DNA of 22,042 bases, from IMG/VR virus record IMGVR_UViG_3300043786_000631, positions 1 through 22,042 of that record, one strand, 5' to 3'. How positions within the stretch are numbered: the first letter of the stretch is position 1; the number at the start of each line of letters is the position of its first letter. The DNA is from a virus. This document shows, one piece after another, positions 5,800 to 12,579 of this stretch. Position numbers and translations under genes: made by a program. Under the pieces are notes generated by a model, which saw nothing but the letters and a program-made list of their open reading frames with translations, searched no databases and had not been told where the DNA came from.

Positions 5800-5813
5800 C
5801 CGCACACGGTGGG

Positions 5814-5856
5814 GCCACCCGGCCCGGCGTCCAGTTCCGAAGCGGGTGGCATTTTT
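5814..5856 (+). terminator. intrinsic terminator
   Basis: GCCACCCG (5814-5821) pairs with CGGGTGGC (5843-5850), immediately followed by ATTTTT. Loop 21 nt. It is the best rho-independent terminator in the window and ends the 5263-5799 transcript. Confidence 0.75.
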
Positions 5857-5884
5857 GGATTCTTCACACGCCAAGGAAGGCACC

Positions 5885-5956
5885 ATGAACGCTGAAATCT
5901 GGATCGAGCTCGCGATCGTTTTGCTGCGGATTCTCGCCGCTGGTCTTTCCGGTTGA
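5885..5956 (+). CDS. 23-residue single-pass membrane peptide
   Basis: MNAEIWIELAIVLLRILAAG plus LSG: after a short acidic N-terminus nearly the whole peptide is one hydrophobic helix with a single Arg. It has one of the best Shine-Dalgarno tracts here (AAGGAAGG at 5873-5880, ATG 5885), which argues for real translation. It lies between the terminator ending near 5856 and the direct repeats from 5963, so expression may need read-through. Similar tiny hydrophobic peptides act as toxins, holin-like proteins or membrane regulators. None can be assigned. It could also be a chance frame. Confidence 0.5.
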   Translation: MNAEIWIELAIVLLRILAAGLSG

Positions 5957-5962
5957 CGAAAC

Positions 5963-5999
5963 TACCGATAGACCATAGCCTACCTACCGCTAGACCATA
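5963..5999. repeat. two 15-bp direct repeats, 22-bp spacing (operator-like)
   Basis: TACCGATAGACCATA (5963-5977) and TACCGCTAGACCATA (5985-5999) differ at one base and start 22 bp apart, two helical turns. They lie about 60-90 bp upstream of the promoter for 6139. Partial copies (CCGATAG) occur inside promoter spacers at 2459-2465 and 5191-5197. Likely a regulator-binding pair; the regulator is not known. Confidence 0.55.
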
Positions 6000-6055
6000 C
6001 GGCACGAACGAAAACCCCTCGTTTCCCCGATGAAACCACGCGAACGAAAACTCGC

Positions 6056-6083
6056 TTGACGATGCAACCGAGGGGGGTAGGAT
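6056..6083 (+). promoter_or_regulatory. promoter of the recombination/replication operon
   Basis: TTGACG (6056-6061), 16 bp, TAGGAT (6078-6083). Transcription should start near 6090 and run through 6139 onward. The 5957-6138 gap otherwise contains only the direct repeats described above. Confidence 0.6.
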
Positions 6084-6138
6084 ACGCCCCCTCACCGATG
6101 GACGGATGACCAGTACCACACCTCGAAGGGACTCAAGA

Positions 6139-6366
6139 ATGGACGCTCACTACCGCGAGGCCGCTGCCGCCGAAGCCGCTGTCGCTGATTTCTACGGCAC
6201 CGTCTACCGCCCGAAGCCGGGCGACCGCGTGCGGTGCCCGAAAGCCTTCGGCGGGGGCTATCAGCCGGGCGTGGTCGCCGCTCCGCAGGACGGGGCTTAC
6301 CTCGTGGATACCGCCGAGGGGCGGCTCTTGATGTACCTCGAAGAGCTGGAGCCGATCGCGAACTGA
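6139..6366 (+). CDS. small hypothetical protein with SH3-like beta segment
   Basis: This encodes 75 aa. GAAGGGA at 6125-6131 supports ATG 6139; an upstream in-frame ATG at 6106 would add 11 residues. The N-terminus is Ala/Glu-rich helix (REAAAAEAAVADFYG). Residues 25-65 (KPGDRVRCPKAFGGGYQPGVV, then GAYLVDTAEGRLLMYLEEL) look like a small beta barrel of the kind found in short DNA- or RNA-binding domains, but no family is recognised. It is the first gene of the operon containing the recombinase and SSB. Confidence 0.65.
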   Translation: MDAHYREAAAAEAAVADFYGTVYRPKPGDRVRCPKAFGGGYQPGVVAAPQDGAYLVDTAEGRLLMYLEELEPIAN

Positions 6367-6376
6367 ACACAGGAGA

Positions 6377-6443
6377 GCCGGTGGAACCGGCGACGCCCAG
6401 GAAGGGATCGGGCCGCCTACCTAGGACGGGGAAGCGGCTTTTT
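6377..6443 (+). terminator. two hairpins before the Sak4-like gene (possible attenuator)
   Basis: GCCGGT-GGA-ACCGGC (6377-6391) is a perfect 6-bp hairpin. GCCGC (6412-6416) pairs with GCGGC (6434-6438), followed by TTTTT at 6439-6443. The long loop makes the second a weak terminator. It would reduce, not stop, transcription into 6481. No gene is seen in 6367-6480. Confidence 0.35.
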
Positions 6444-6480
6444 AAGAACGGAAACGACAGAAACGAAAGGGACTCGACAG

Positions 6481-7386
6481 ATGGTTCAGATTCGCAAAGC
6501 CCGCCGCAGTGCTACGAAGTTGCGGCTCCTGCTCACCGGCCCCAGTGGTGCGGGCAAGACTTGGGGAGCCCTTCAGATCGCGAAGGGCATGGGCGGCAAG
6601 ACGGTAGTGATCGACACCGAGGAAGGATCGTCCGACCTCTACGATCACCTCCACGACTTCGATGTGATCGACCTTCGCCCGCCGTTCTCCCCCGAGCGGT
6701 ACATCGAGGCGATCAAGGCCGCCGAGGCGGCGGGCTACGAAGTCATCGTCATCGACTCGGTGACGCACTGCTGGAGCGGGCCGGGCGGCTGCCTGGAGAT
6801 CCTCGAAGACGTGGCGAAGGCCCAGTTCCGGGGGAACACATGGTCGGCGTTCAGCGTCATCACGCCCCGCTGGCGGGCGTTTGTGGACGCGATCCTAAGA
6901 AGCCCGGCTCACGTCATCTGCTGCGGGCGATCCAAGACCGAGACCGCCCAGGTGGATGACCACGGGAAGAAGAAGGTCGCCAAGCTCGGGATGAAGCTCG
7001 AAGCCCGCGACGGGCTGGAGTTCGAGTTCACCTGCGTGCTCGACCTCATCCACGACGGGCACTACGCGACAGTGAGCAAGGATCGCACCGGGCTCTTCGC
7101 GGGCGACCCGAAGCCGATCTCGCCCGCGACGGGCGAGCGGCTGGCTTCGTGGCTCGCGGGCGGCACGCCGACCGTGACGCCGCCCAGTGAGAAGGCGACG
7201 CAGGCCGCCGCCTTCATCGCCAAGGCGAGCACCCAGGCGGATCTGACGAAGGCGACCCGAGCGATCGACGGGTACGTGGCTGCCGGGCAGTTGACCGGCG
7301 ACGAGTGGTCGAGGCTGACCGACCAGATCAACGAGCGGCTCGCCGCGATCGAGACCACGGCGGGCGAGCCCGCTGCGACTGAGTGA
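6481..7386 (+). CDS. Sak4-like phage recombination ATPase (RecA/Rad51-like AAA_24)
   Basis: This encodes 301 aa with SD AAAGGGA at 6466-6472. Walker A is GPSGAGKT (20-27), followed by VVIDTEEGSSDLY. Walker B is VIVIDS with Asp92 at its end. After that come SVITPRWRAFVDAIL and a mid-region with KKKVAKLGMKLEARDGLEFEF. Residues 1-220 fit the compact RecA-core ATPases of phages usually called AAA_24 or Sak4, which pair complementary single strands with SSB help. The tail (225-301) is a separate Ala-rich helical extension. The next gene encodes an SSB, the known partner arrangement of Sak4. It probably supports recombination-dependent replication and repair. A general P-loop NTPase with another role is the alternative. 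Confidence 0.8.
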   Translation: MVQIRKARRSATKLRLLLTGPSGAGKTWGALQIAKGMGGKTVVIDTEEGSSDLYDHLHDFDVIDLRPPFSPERYIEAIKAAEAAGYEVIVIDSVTHCWSGPGGCLEILEDVAKAQFRGNTWSAFSVITPRWRAFVDAILRSPAHVICCGRSKTETAQVDDHGKKKVAKLGMKLEARDGLEFEFTCVLDLIHDGHYATVSKDRTGLFAGDPKPISPATGERLASWLAGGTPTVTPPSEKATQAAAFIAKASTQADLTKATRAIDGYVAAGQLTGDEWSRLTDQINERLAAIETTAGEPAATE

Positions 7387-7426
7387 CGGAACGGAATCGA
7401 CACCCCTACGGAAAGGACTGTGAGAG

Positions 7427-7900
7427 ATGGATTTCCTGATTGAAGACCAGCCGACCGAGACCGTGACGCACGAGCGGGCGATTGTCCCCGCCGGGCGGCA
7501 CGAGATGTTCGTGAAACTGTGCGAGGAAGGGACGAACGAGTACAAGCGGCATGAGACCAACCCCGACGGGAAGTGCCTCAAGCTGCGGCTCGCGACGGTT
7601 GAGGGCGACTACAAGTTCGTCTTCGACGATATCCCGCATCACCTCGGGTGGCGGGCCGCGAACCTCGCGGATGCCTTGGGCATCAAGCCCGTCGATGGTC
7701 GCCTCTCGCTCTCGCCCAGCGACATCGAGGGGCAGACGCTCGTGGTGGAGATCAGCCACTACACGAGCAAGGCGGGGAAGACCTCGGCGGTCGTGAAGCG
7801 GTACGTGCCGCTCGCGGCGACGCAGCCGAAGCCCGCCGCGATCAAGCCCAACCCGAAGCCGCCGGTCGAGCGTCTGCCGGGCGATGACATCCCGTTCTAG
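7427..7900 (+). CDS. ssb: DUF669-like single-stranded DNA-binding protein with DDIPF tail
   Basis: This encodes 157 aa with AAAGGA upstream. Residues 1-125 form a compact domain (VPAGRHEMFVKLCEEGTNEY, LKLRLATVEGDYKFVFDDI, LSPSDIEGQTLVVEISHYTSK), consistent with the OB-type DUF669 phage proteins. A proline/lysine linker follows (PKPAAIKPNPKPPVE). The last five residues are DDIPF, the same acidic tip that bacterial SSBs use to recruit recombination and replication partners. It directly follows the Sak4-like ATPase with only 40 bp between them. Binding single-stranded DNA and loading or stimulating the annealase is the likely role. Confidence 0.85.
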   Translation: MDFLIEDQPTETVTHERAIVPAGRHEMFVKLCEEGTNEYKRHETNPDGKCLKLRLATVEGDYKFVFDDIPHHLGWRAANLADALGIKPVDGRLSLSPSDIEGQTLVVEISHYTSKAGKTSAVVKRYVPLAATQPKPAAIKPNPKPPVERLPGDDIPF

Positions 7901-8070
7901 TGGCACATCGGCACGCGGTTGCCCTAGTGGCTGCGATGCCACGTCTGCCGCCAAGCACTTCAGAGGCGTCGTATCAGTGCAGTCGAGGCTGCGGTTTCCT
8001 CCCTTGTTACGCGGTGACTCGACCGACCGCCGCACGTTACGCGGCAAATACACCCCAAGGAAAGGAAGCC
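7901..8070. other. 170-bp non-coding gap with hairpin and direct repeats
   Basis: No gene is well supported. An imperfect stem (GTGGC-AC-ATCG at 7900-7910 with CGATGCCAC at 7934-7942) follows the ssb stop and may be a 3' end. GTTACGCGG occurs twice in direct orientation (8006-8014, 8036-8044; 30-bp period). A frame through the gap would read a Cys-rich peptide into the next gene but lacks a ribosome site. Confidence 0.4.
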
Positions 8071-8235
8071 ATGACCGCATCGAGCCACAACGCCGCAGCC
8101 GTCGCCGCCGTCATCCGGCGAGCGTTGACCCAAGACGAGGACACGCCATCGGAGGAGCGGCTTTCGTTCCGCGTGCTGGCGGAGGCAGCGTTGCCGCTGC
8201 TTGAGCAGATGGCTCGCGAAGAGGATCTCGCATGA
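8071..8235 (+). CDS. small helical hypothetical protein
   Basis: This encodes 54 aa. A long purine tract (AAGGAAAGGAAG) immediately precedes ATG 8071 and decides this start over the open frame reaching back to 7900. The sequence is Ala/Glu-rich and predicted helical (NAAAVAAVIRRAL, VLAEAALPLLEQMAREEDLA). No family is recognised. Its stop overlaps the next start (ATGA), so the two are co-translated. It probably acts as a small regulator or partner; nothing more can be said. Confidence 0.6.
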   Translation: MTASSHNAAAVAAVIRRALTQDEDTPSEERLSFRVLAEAALPLLEQMAREEDLA

Positions 8236-8465
8236 CCAGCGTCAACGAAGGCACCGCCCCGATCCTGCGGCTGAAGTCGCTCGCCGATCGCCTCGTCGCG
8301 ATCGAAGCGGAGAAGCGGCAGCGGGGGGACTTCGACTACGTGGCCCTGGTTCCCGAGGCGGCTGCCGCGTTGCGGGAACTCGCGGCGATCAAGTTCGAGG
8401 CGTGGAAGGTAGAGAACCCGGAGCAGGAACGGTACTTGCCGCCGAAGCGGTGGAGAGGGGACTGA
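8232..8465 (+). CDS. small helical hypothetical protein
   Basis: This encodes 77 aa, starting in an ATGA overlap with 8071-8235. The sequence is largely helical and charged (LRLKSLADRLVAIEAEKRQRG, then VPEAAAALRELAAIKFEAW) and ends in a basic, Trp-containing tail (PPKRWRGD). No family is recognised. It lies two bases before the ATG of the helicase gene and carries that gene's ribosome-binding site (GAGAGGGG) in its last codons. Confidence 0.6.
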   Translation: MTSVNEGTAPILRLKSLADRLVAIEAEKRQRGDFDYVALVPEAAAALRELAAIKFEAWKVENPEQERYLPPKRWRGD

Positions 8466-8467
8466 GC

Positions 8468-9850
8468 ATGATTGCAGCATCTGACCGATACACAGCGTTT
8501 CTCGAAACGAAGCAGCAACTCGACGGCGACCACGGGTTCACGCCCGACTTTATGCCGGGCTGGCTCTTCGATTACCAGCGACATCTGATCGAGTGGGCTT
8601 GTCGCAAGGGTCGCTCGGCGATCTTCGCCGACTGCGGCATGGGCAAGACCCCGATGCAGTTGGTGTGGGCCGAGAACATCCGCCAGCAGACCGGCAAGCC
8701 CGTGCTGATCGCCACCCCTCTCGCGGTCAGCTACCAGACCGTCGAAGAGGCGAAGCGGTTTGGAATCGAGGCGGTGCGGTCAACGGGCGGCAAGCCCGAG
8801 GCGGGCATCGTGGTGACGAACTACGAGCGGCTGCACAACTTCGACCAGGGCGACTACGGCGGCATGGTCTGCGACGAGTCGAGCATCCTCAAGAACTTCG
8901 ACGGCTCGACCAAGGCTCTCGTCACTGAGTTCATGCGGCTGATCCCGTACCGCCTGCTCTGCACCGCGACCGCCGCACCGAACGACTACCACGAGCTCGG
9001 CACGTCCAGCGAAGCCCTCGGATATCTCGGCTATCAAGACATGCTCTCGCGGTTCTTCAAGGAGGATGTCATCAAGGACTACCTCGGCTGGGGTCGCAAG
9101 AGCTACCGCTTTCGCGGTCACGCAGAGGAGCCGTTCTGGCGGTGGGTCTGCTCGTGGGCTCGGGCGTGCCGCAAGCCCTCCGACCTGGGCTTCGATGACG
9201 GGAAACTCGTGCTGCCGCCGCTCCGCGAGCACGAGCACGTCGTGCATAGCAGCAAGACGCGGGCCGGGATGCTGTTCTCCCTGCCGGCTGACACCTTGCA
9301 AGAGCAACGCGAAGAGCGACGAATCACGCTCGAAGACCGCTGCGAGGCTGCGGCCGGGCTCGTGGCATCGCACTCTGGATCGTCGGTCGTGTGGTGTCAC
9401 CTCAATGACGAGGGGGATCTACTGGAGCGGATCATTCCTGACTGCCGGCAAGTGAGTGGGTCGCAGAGCGAAGACGAGAAAGAAGAGCTCCTGCTCGCGT
9501 TCCAAGCGGGGCAACTGAAGCGGCTCGTGACCAAGCCGAAGATCGGTTGTTTCGGGTTGAACTGGCAGCACTGTCACCACGTCGTGACGTTCGCTTCCCA
9601 CTCGTGGGAGCAGTACTACCAAGCCGTGCGTCGGTGCTGGCGGTTCGGCCAGACGCAGCCCGTCGATGTGCATGTCATCGCCACCGAGGGCGAGGTCGGC
9701 GTGCTCGCGAATCTGCGACGCAAGGCGAATGCCGCCGATCGGATGTTTGAGTCACTCGTTCGGCACATGGGCAACGCCCTGGCCGTCGATCACCGCAGGA
9801 CGTTTCCCCATAGTGAAAGGATTCCGAAATGGCTGTCAGCGAGCAAGTAA
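8468..9850 (+). CDS. SNF2-like superfamily 2 helicase/ATPase
   Basis: This encodes 460 aa; ATG 8468 is chosen for the SD GAGAGGGG and two-base gap to the upstream stop. Motif I is ADCGMGKTPMQL (GMGKT 57-61), motif Ia IATPLAV, motif II CDESS (Asp136-Glu137), and motif III TAT (166-168). The second RecA lobe has KIGCFGLNWQHCHHVV, and motif VI is QYYQAVRRCWRFGQ (Gln385, Arg388/389, Arg392, GQ 394-395). This Q..R..R.GQ form is typical of SNF2 translocases. Compact SNF2 proteins of about this length are common in phages, often beside a DNA methylase as here. The role may be remodelling protein-DNA complexes at forks or anti-defence; no strand-separating activity can be assumed. Confidence 0.88.
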   Translation: MIAASDRYTAFLETKQQLDGDHGFTPDFMPGWLFDYQRHLIEWACRKGRSAIFADCGMGKTPMQLVWAENIRQQTGKPVLIATPLAVSYQTVEEAKRFGIEAVRSTGGKPEAGIVVTNYERLHNFDQGDYGGMVCDESSILKNFDGSTKALVTEFMRLIPYRLLCTATAAPNDYHELGTSSEALGYLGYQDMLSRFFKEDVIKDYLGWGRKSYRFRGHAEEPFWRWVCSWARACRKPSDLGFDDGKLVLPPLREHEHVVHSSKTRAGMLFSLPADTLQEQREERRITLEDRCEAAAGLVASHSGSSVVWCHLNDEGDLLERIIPDCRQVSGSQSEDEKEELLLAFQAGQLKRLVTKPKIGCFGLNWQHCHHVVTFASHSWEQYYQAVRRCWRFGQTQPVDVHVIATEGEVGVLANLRRKANAADRMFESLVRHMGNALAVDHRRTFPHSERIPKWLSASK

Positions 9851-10812
9851 TCACCGATGACTACGCGATCTACAACGGCGACTGCTGCGAGGTGCTCCAG
9901 AGCATCCCCGACGAGTCGGTGCATCTCTCGATCTACTCGCCGCCGTTCGCGGCGGATGGTGCGGGGTGCCTGTACCACTACTCCAGTTCTGAGCGTGACC
10001 TCTCGAACTGCCGTAGTCACCAAGAGTTCTTCGACCACTACGCATTCGTGGTCGGCGAGATCCATCGCGTGACGATGCCGGGCCGGTTGTCGGCGGTGCA
10101 TTGCATGGACATCCCGAGGAAGACCTCGCCCGGCGGGCTTGTGGATTTTCCCGGTGAGATCATCCGCCTGCACGAGTCGCTCGGCTGGCGGTTCTGGTGC
10201 CGTCACTTCATTTGGAAGGAGCCGCTCGGTGTCCGCAACCGCACGATGGCGAAGGGACTCGCCCACAAGCAAGTCGTGACCGACGCGAGCCTGTGCGACG
10301 TGGCATCTGCGGATTGCCTGTTGCTCTTCCGCAAGGACGGGGAGAACCCGGTGCCGGTCGCGAACCCGAACGGGCTGCTGGAGTACGCGGGCGAGCGTGA
10401 GATCCCGGCCGAGTTGCTCACCTATCGCGGGCACAAGGGCAAGCAGATCGAGAACCGCTACTCACACTGGATCTGGCGGCAGTACGCGTCGGCATTCTGG
10501 GATGACATCCGATTGGAGCGGACGCTGCCCTACAAGCAGGCCCGCGAGGACGATGACGAGCGGCACATGCACCCGCTGCAACTCGACGTGATCGAGCGGA
10601 TCGTGCAACTGCGGAGCCTGCCCGGCGAGACGGTGCTCACGCCTTTCATGGGCGTCGGGAGTGAGGCATACGGGGCGGTGCTCAACGGTCGCAAGGCGAT
10701 CGGCGTGGAGCTCAAGCCCGCCTACTACCGGCAGGCTGTCACGAACTTGGAAGAAGCGGCGAAGGGGCGGAAGACCGAGGCGACCCTCTTCGACGCGGAG
10801 GCCGTGGCATGA
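9829..10812 (+). CDS. beta-class DNA methyltransferase (N4-cytosine or N6-adenine)
   Basis: This encodes 327 aa with SD GAAAGGA at 9816-9822, starting 22 bp inside the helicase gene. The catalytic motif IV is SPPF (37-40), placed before motif I (TPFMGVGSEAYGAVLNGRKAIGVELKPAYY, around 268-297). This order defines the beta class of amino-methyltransferases. SPP(F/Y) is more usual in N4-cytosine enzymes, DPPY in N6-adenine enzymes, so N4C is somewhat favoured. The region between (residues 60-250) is the target-recognition part, with many aromatic residues. No cognate restriction endonuclease is seen nearby. It therefore likely protects phage DNA or regulates it. The specificity is not readable from sequence. 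Confidence 0.88.
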   Translation: MAVSEQVITDDYAIYNGDCCEVLQSIPDESVHLSIYSPPFAADGAGCLYHYSSSERDLSNCRSHQEFFDHYAFVVGEIHRVTMPGRLSAVHCMDIPRKTSPGGLVDFPGEIIRLHESLGWRFWCRHFIWKEPLGVRNRTMAKGLAHKQVVTDASLCDVASADCLLLFRKDGENPVPVANPNGLLEYAGEREIPAELLTYRGHKGKQIENRYSHWIWRQYASAFWDDIRLERTLPYKQAREDDDERHMHPLQLDVIERIVQLRSLPGETVLTPFMGVGSEAYGAVLNGRKAIGVELKPAYYRQAVTNLEEAAKGRKTEATLFDAEAVA

Positions 10813-10994
10813 ACTGGCTTCGCAACATCTTCCGCCCCCGACCTTCCCGCGATCTGAGGCAACTCGCCGAGTCGCTGGAGGCTGAGAACGAACGGCTCCG
10901 CGAGGAGAACCGGCGACTGCACACGCTCTGCCGGGCGTTGCGGGACGTGAACGAACACCTCGACAAGCGGCTGCTCGCGGAGGAGACGCGATGA
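10809..10994 (+). CDS. small coiled-coil protein
   Basis: This encodes 61 aa, starting in an ATGA overlap with the methyltransferase gene; GGAGG at 10797-10801. After a short basic N-terminus (MNWLRNIFRPRP) the residues form a clear leucine heptad coiled coil (LAESLEAENERLREENRRLH). It should dimerise. No family is recognised. The aromatic/basic N-terminus could touch membrane or DNA, but this is speculation. Confidence 0.65.
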   Translation: MNWLRNIFRPRPSRDLRQLAESLEAENERLREENRRLHTLCRALRDVNEHLDKRLLAEETR

Positions 10995-11293
10995 ACACGC
11001 TCGAAGACCTACCGCTCTTCCAGCGGCACAGCATCACCAGCCGGGCCGCAGCCGAGTCGCTGACGCCGGCCACGGTGAACGCGTGCCAGCGGAAGGTACT
11101 CGACTACCTCGCGGATCACCCCGAAGGGGCGACCGATGAGCAGATGCAGTTGGGCATCCCGATGCCGCCGAGCACCCAGCGGCCCAGGCGGATCGAGCTT
11201 GTGGCGAAGGGGATGATCGTCCAGGCGGGCGAAGGGAAGACGCGGAGCGGACGGCGGGCGGTGAAGTGGCAGATCACGGCGGCGTCGCGTTGA
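10991..11293 (+). CDS. winged-helix phage protein with a clamp-binding-like motif
   Basis: This encodes 100 aa, SD GGAGGAG at 10979-10985, ATGA overlap. Residues 5-10 (EDLPLF) resemble the beta-clamp-binding hexapeptide QxLxLF. Then SRAAAESLTPATVNACQRKV leads into a winged helix: VLDYLADHPEGATDEQMQL, STQRPRRIELVAKGMIVQAG and TRSGRRAVKW. Phage proteins of this layout are common to my knowledge (DLPLF..SRAAA..GATDEE...STQRPRRIEL..G.). They look like recognition-helix plus wing DNA-binding proteins of unknown role. With a phage beta clamp encoded 4.5 kb downstream, a clamp-tethered DNA-binding function is an appealing inference. Confidence 0.72.
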   Translation: MNTLEDLPLFQRHSITSRAAAESLTPATVNACQRKVLDYLADHPEGATDEQMQLGIPMPPSTQRPRRIELVAKGMIVQAGEGKTRSGRRAVKWQITAASR

Positions 11294-11341
11294 CGTGCGG
11301 CCGGGGATGGTGAAAGGGCACGAAAGCAAAGGAGACCAGAC

Positions 11342-12202
11342 ATGAACGTAGCGGTTTTGGAGAGAGCGAGCCATGCCAACGGAGCGCATGGATTGCGAAC
11401 TGAAAAAGTTTTTGTCACGCCCCAGATGGCTGCTGCGTGGCTCGAAAAGAACGTGGACAACCGGAAGGTCATTCATGGGCACTTGAAGTCTCTCGAAGCG
11501 TTTTTCCGTCGCGGAGAGATGAAGCTCAATGGGCAGACCATCAAGTTCAGCGTGACGGGCAGGCTGCTCGACGGGCAGCATCGGCTCATGGCTTGCGCCA
11601 ATACCGGGGTCGGGTTCTGGACGCTCGTTGTCTACGGGCTTGAGGAAGACTCTTTTGACACGATTGACGTTGGCGGAAAGCCCAGGCAAGTCAGGGACAT
11701 TCTGGGCATTCGAGGAGAGGCGAACGCTCGCGATCTCGCTGCCGCGTTGAACTCCCTGAACGATTTTGTTGAGTCTGGCGGCGGCTTTTACGACGGAAGG
11801 TCGCGTTCGTTTTCGGTTGCGGTTGCGGATCAGTTGCTGAATCGACATCCGATGATTCGCGAAAGCGTGACTCGGCTCTCAACGCATCGCAACTTTCTCT
11901 GGCGTAACGCAACTTGCTACTGCTTGCATTACTTGTTCAGCCTCTCGAATGAGACACTGGCCGAAGACTTCGCCAGCATTCTGATTGAAGGGGCGAGCGA
12001 CATCGACCGCCCGTTCAACCGTTTTCGGGAAAGCCTTATTCGCACTGACAAGTTGAAGGCTAGGCACTCCATGCGGGTGAACGCTGCGAGGGCGATCAAG
12101 TCCTTCAACTTCGAGAAGTCTGGGAATCGTCCTCGCGTCATTGTCTGGCGAGACGGGGAGTCGTTTCCGCAGATTGATGGCCTCGACATGACCGCAGTCT
12201 GA
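11342..12202 (+). CDS. ParB/GQHR-motif phage protein
   Basis: This encodes 286 aa with SD AAAGGAG at 11328-11334. The core (residues 25-110) contains TPQMAAAWLEKN, a KFSVTGRLLDGQHRLMACAN block with DGQHR at 77-81, then LVVYGLEEDSFDTIDVGGKP. The GQHR segment corresponds to the GERR-type box of ParB-like domains, which in bona fide ParB bind and hydrolyse CTP. The C-terminal 170 residues are helical and lack the classical ParB HTH. Homologues are frequent in phages and actinobacterial elements, with unknown function. The base composition is AT-richer than neighbours, as is the next gene, suggesting a joint acquisition. Confidence 0.72.
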   Translation: MNVAVLERASHANGAHGLRTEKVFVTPQMAAAWLEKNVDNRKVIHGHLKSLEAFFRRGEMKLNGQTIKFSVTGRLLDGQHRLMACANTGVGFWTLVVYGLEEDSFDTIDVGGKPRQVRDILGIRGEANARDLAAALNSLNDFVESGGGFYDGRSRSFSVAVADQLLNRHPMIRESVTRLSTHRNFLWRNATCYCLHYLFSLSNETLAEDFASILIEGASDIDRPFNRFRESLIRTDKLKARHSMRVNAARAIKSFNFEKSGNRPRVIVWRDGESFPQIDGLDMTAV

Positions 12203-12270
12203 TCGACGCCGCCCTCGTGACAGGCACGACGCCGCTTCGACGCGGCGGGGCGGAATGGAGGAGATCGAGT

Positions 12271-12579
12271 ATGGAAAGCGGACTCTGGTTCGTGATTGAC
12301 GTGGCGATTCAGGCAGAACGATTTGGCATCCCTGTTGAGTCTCTCACGTCTTCGTCGCTTGCTATCAGGGCGAGGTTATCGCGATTGCCGAAACACATGA
12401 AACGCAGCGTGGATGAGTATCGGGTGGGGCTTGGCATGGCTCCGCTTTGGGGATTCGTTCCTTCATATCCACCTCATGAATACGGTGCAGTTGCCCTTCG
12501 TCGCAGATTGAATCGAGACAGCCAGAGACGCTGCCGCGAGAGAAAACGAAAGGCCAAGGATGGCACGCCAAACGGTTGA
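12271..12579 (+). CDS. hypothetical protein with basic C-terminus
   Basis: This encodes 102 aa. SD GGAGGAGA (12256-12263) fixes ATG 12271; a GTG at 12217 is in frame but has no ribosome site. No family is recognised. The last 25 residues are strongly basic (RRRLNRDSQRRCRERKRKAK), possibly nucleic-acid binding. Base composition matches the AT-richer ParB-like neighbour. It overlaps the DUF1376 gene by 20 bp. Confidence 0.6.
   Translation: MESGLWFVIDVAIQAERFGIPVESLTSSSLAIRARLSRLPKHMKRSVDEYRVGLGMAPLWGFVPSYPPHEYGAVALRRRLNRDSQRRCRERKRKAKDGTPNG

Noticed and set aside
7900-8070. Upstream extension of the 8071 gene giving a Cys-rich N-terminus
   Set aside because: No ribosome site is seen at GTG 7900 or ATG 7936, while ATG 8071 has a very strong purine tract right before it.
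8201-8467. N-terminal extension of the SNF2-like protein
   Set aside because: It would overlap two coupled small genes in another frame, and ATG 8468 has its own SD and normal spacing.
8468-10812. A complete restriction-modification or DISARM-like defence system
   Set aside because: No nuclease, PLD or DUF1998 component is visible; only the ATPase and methylase are present.
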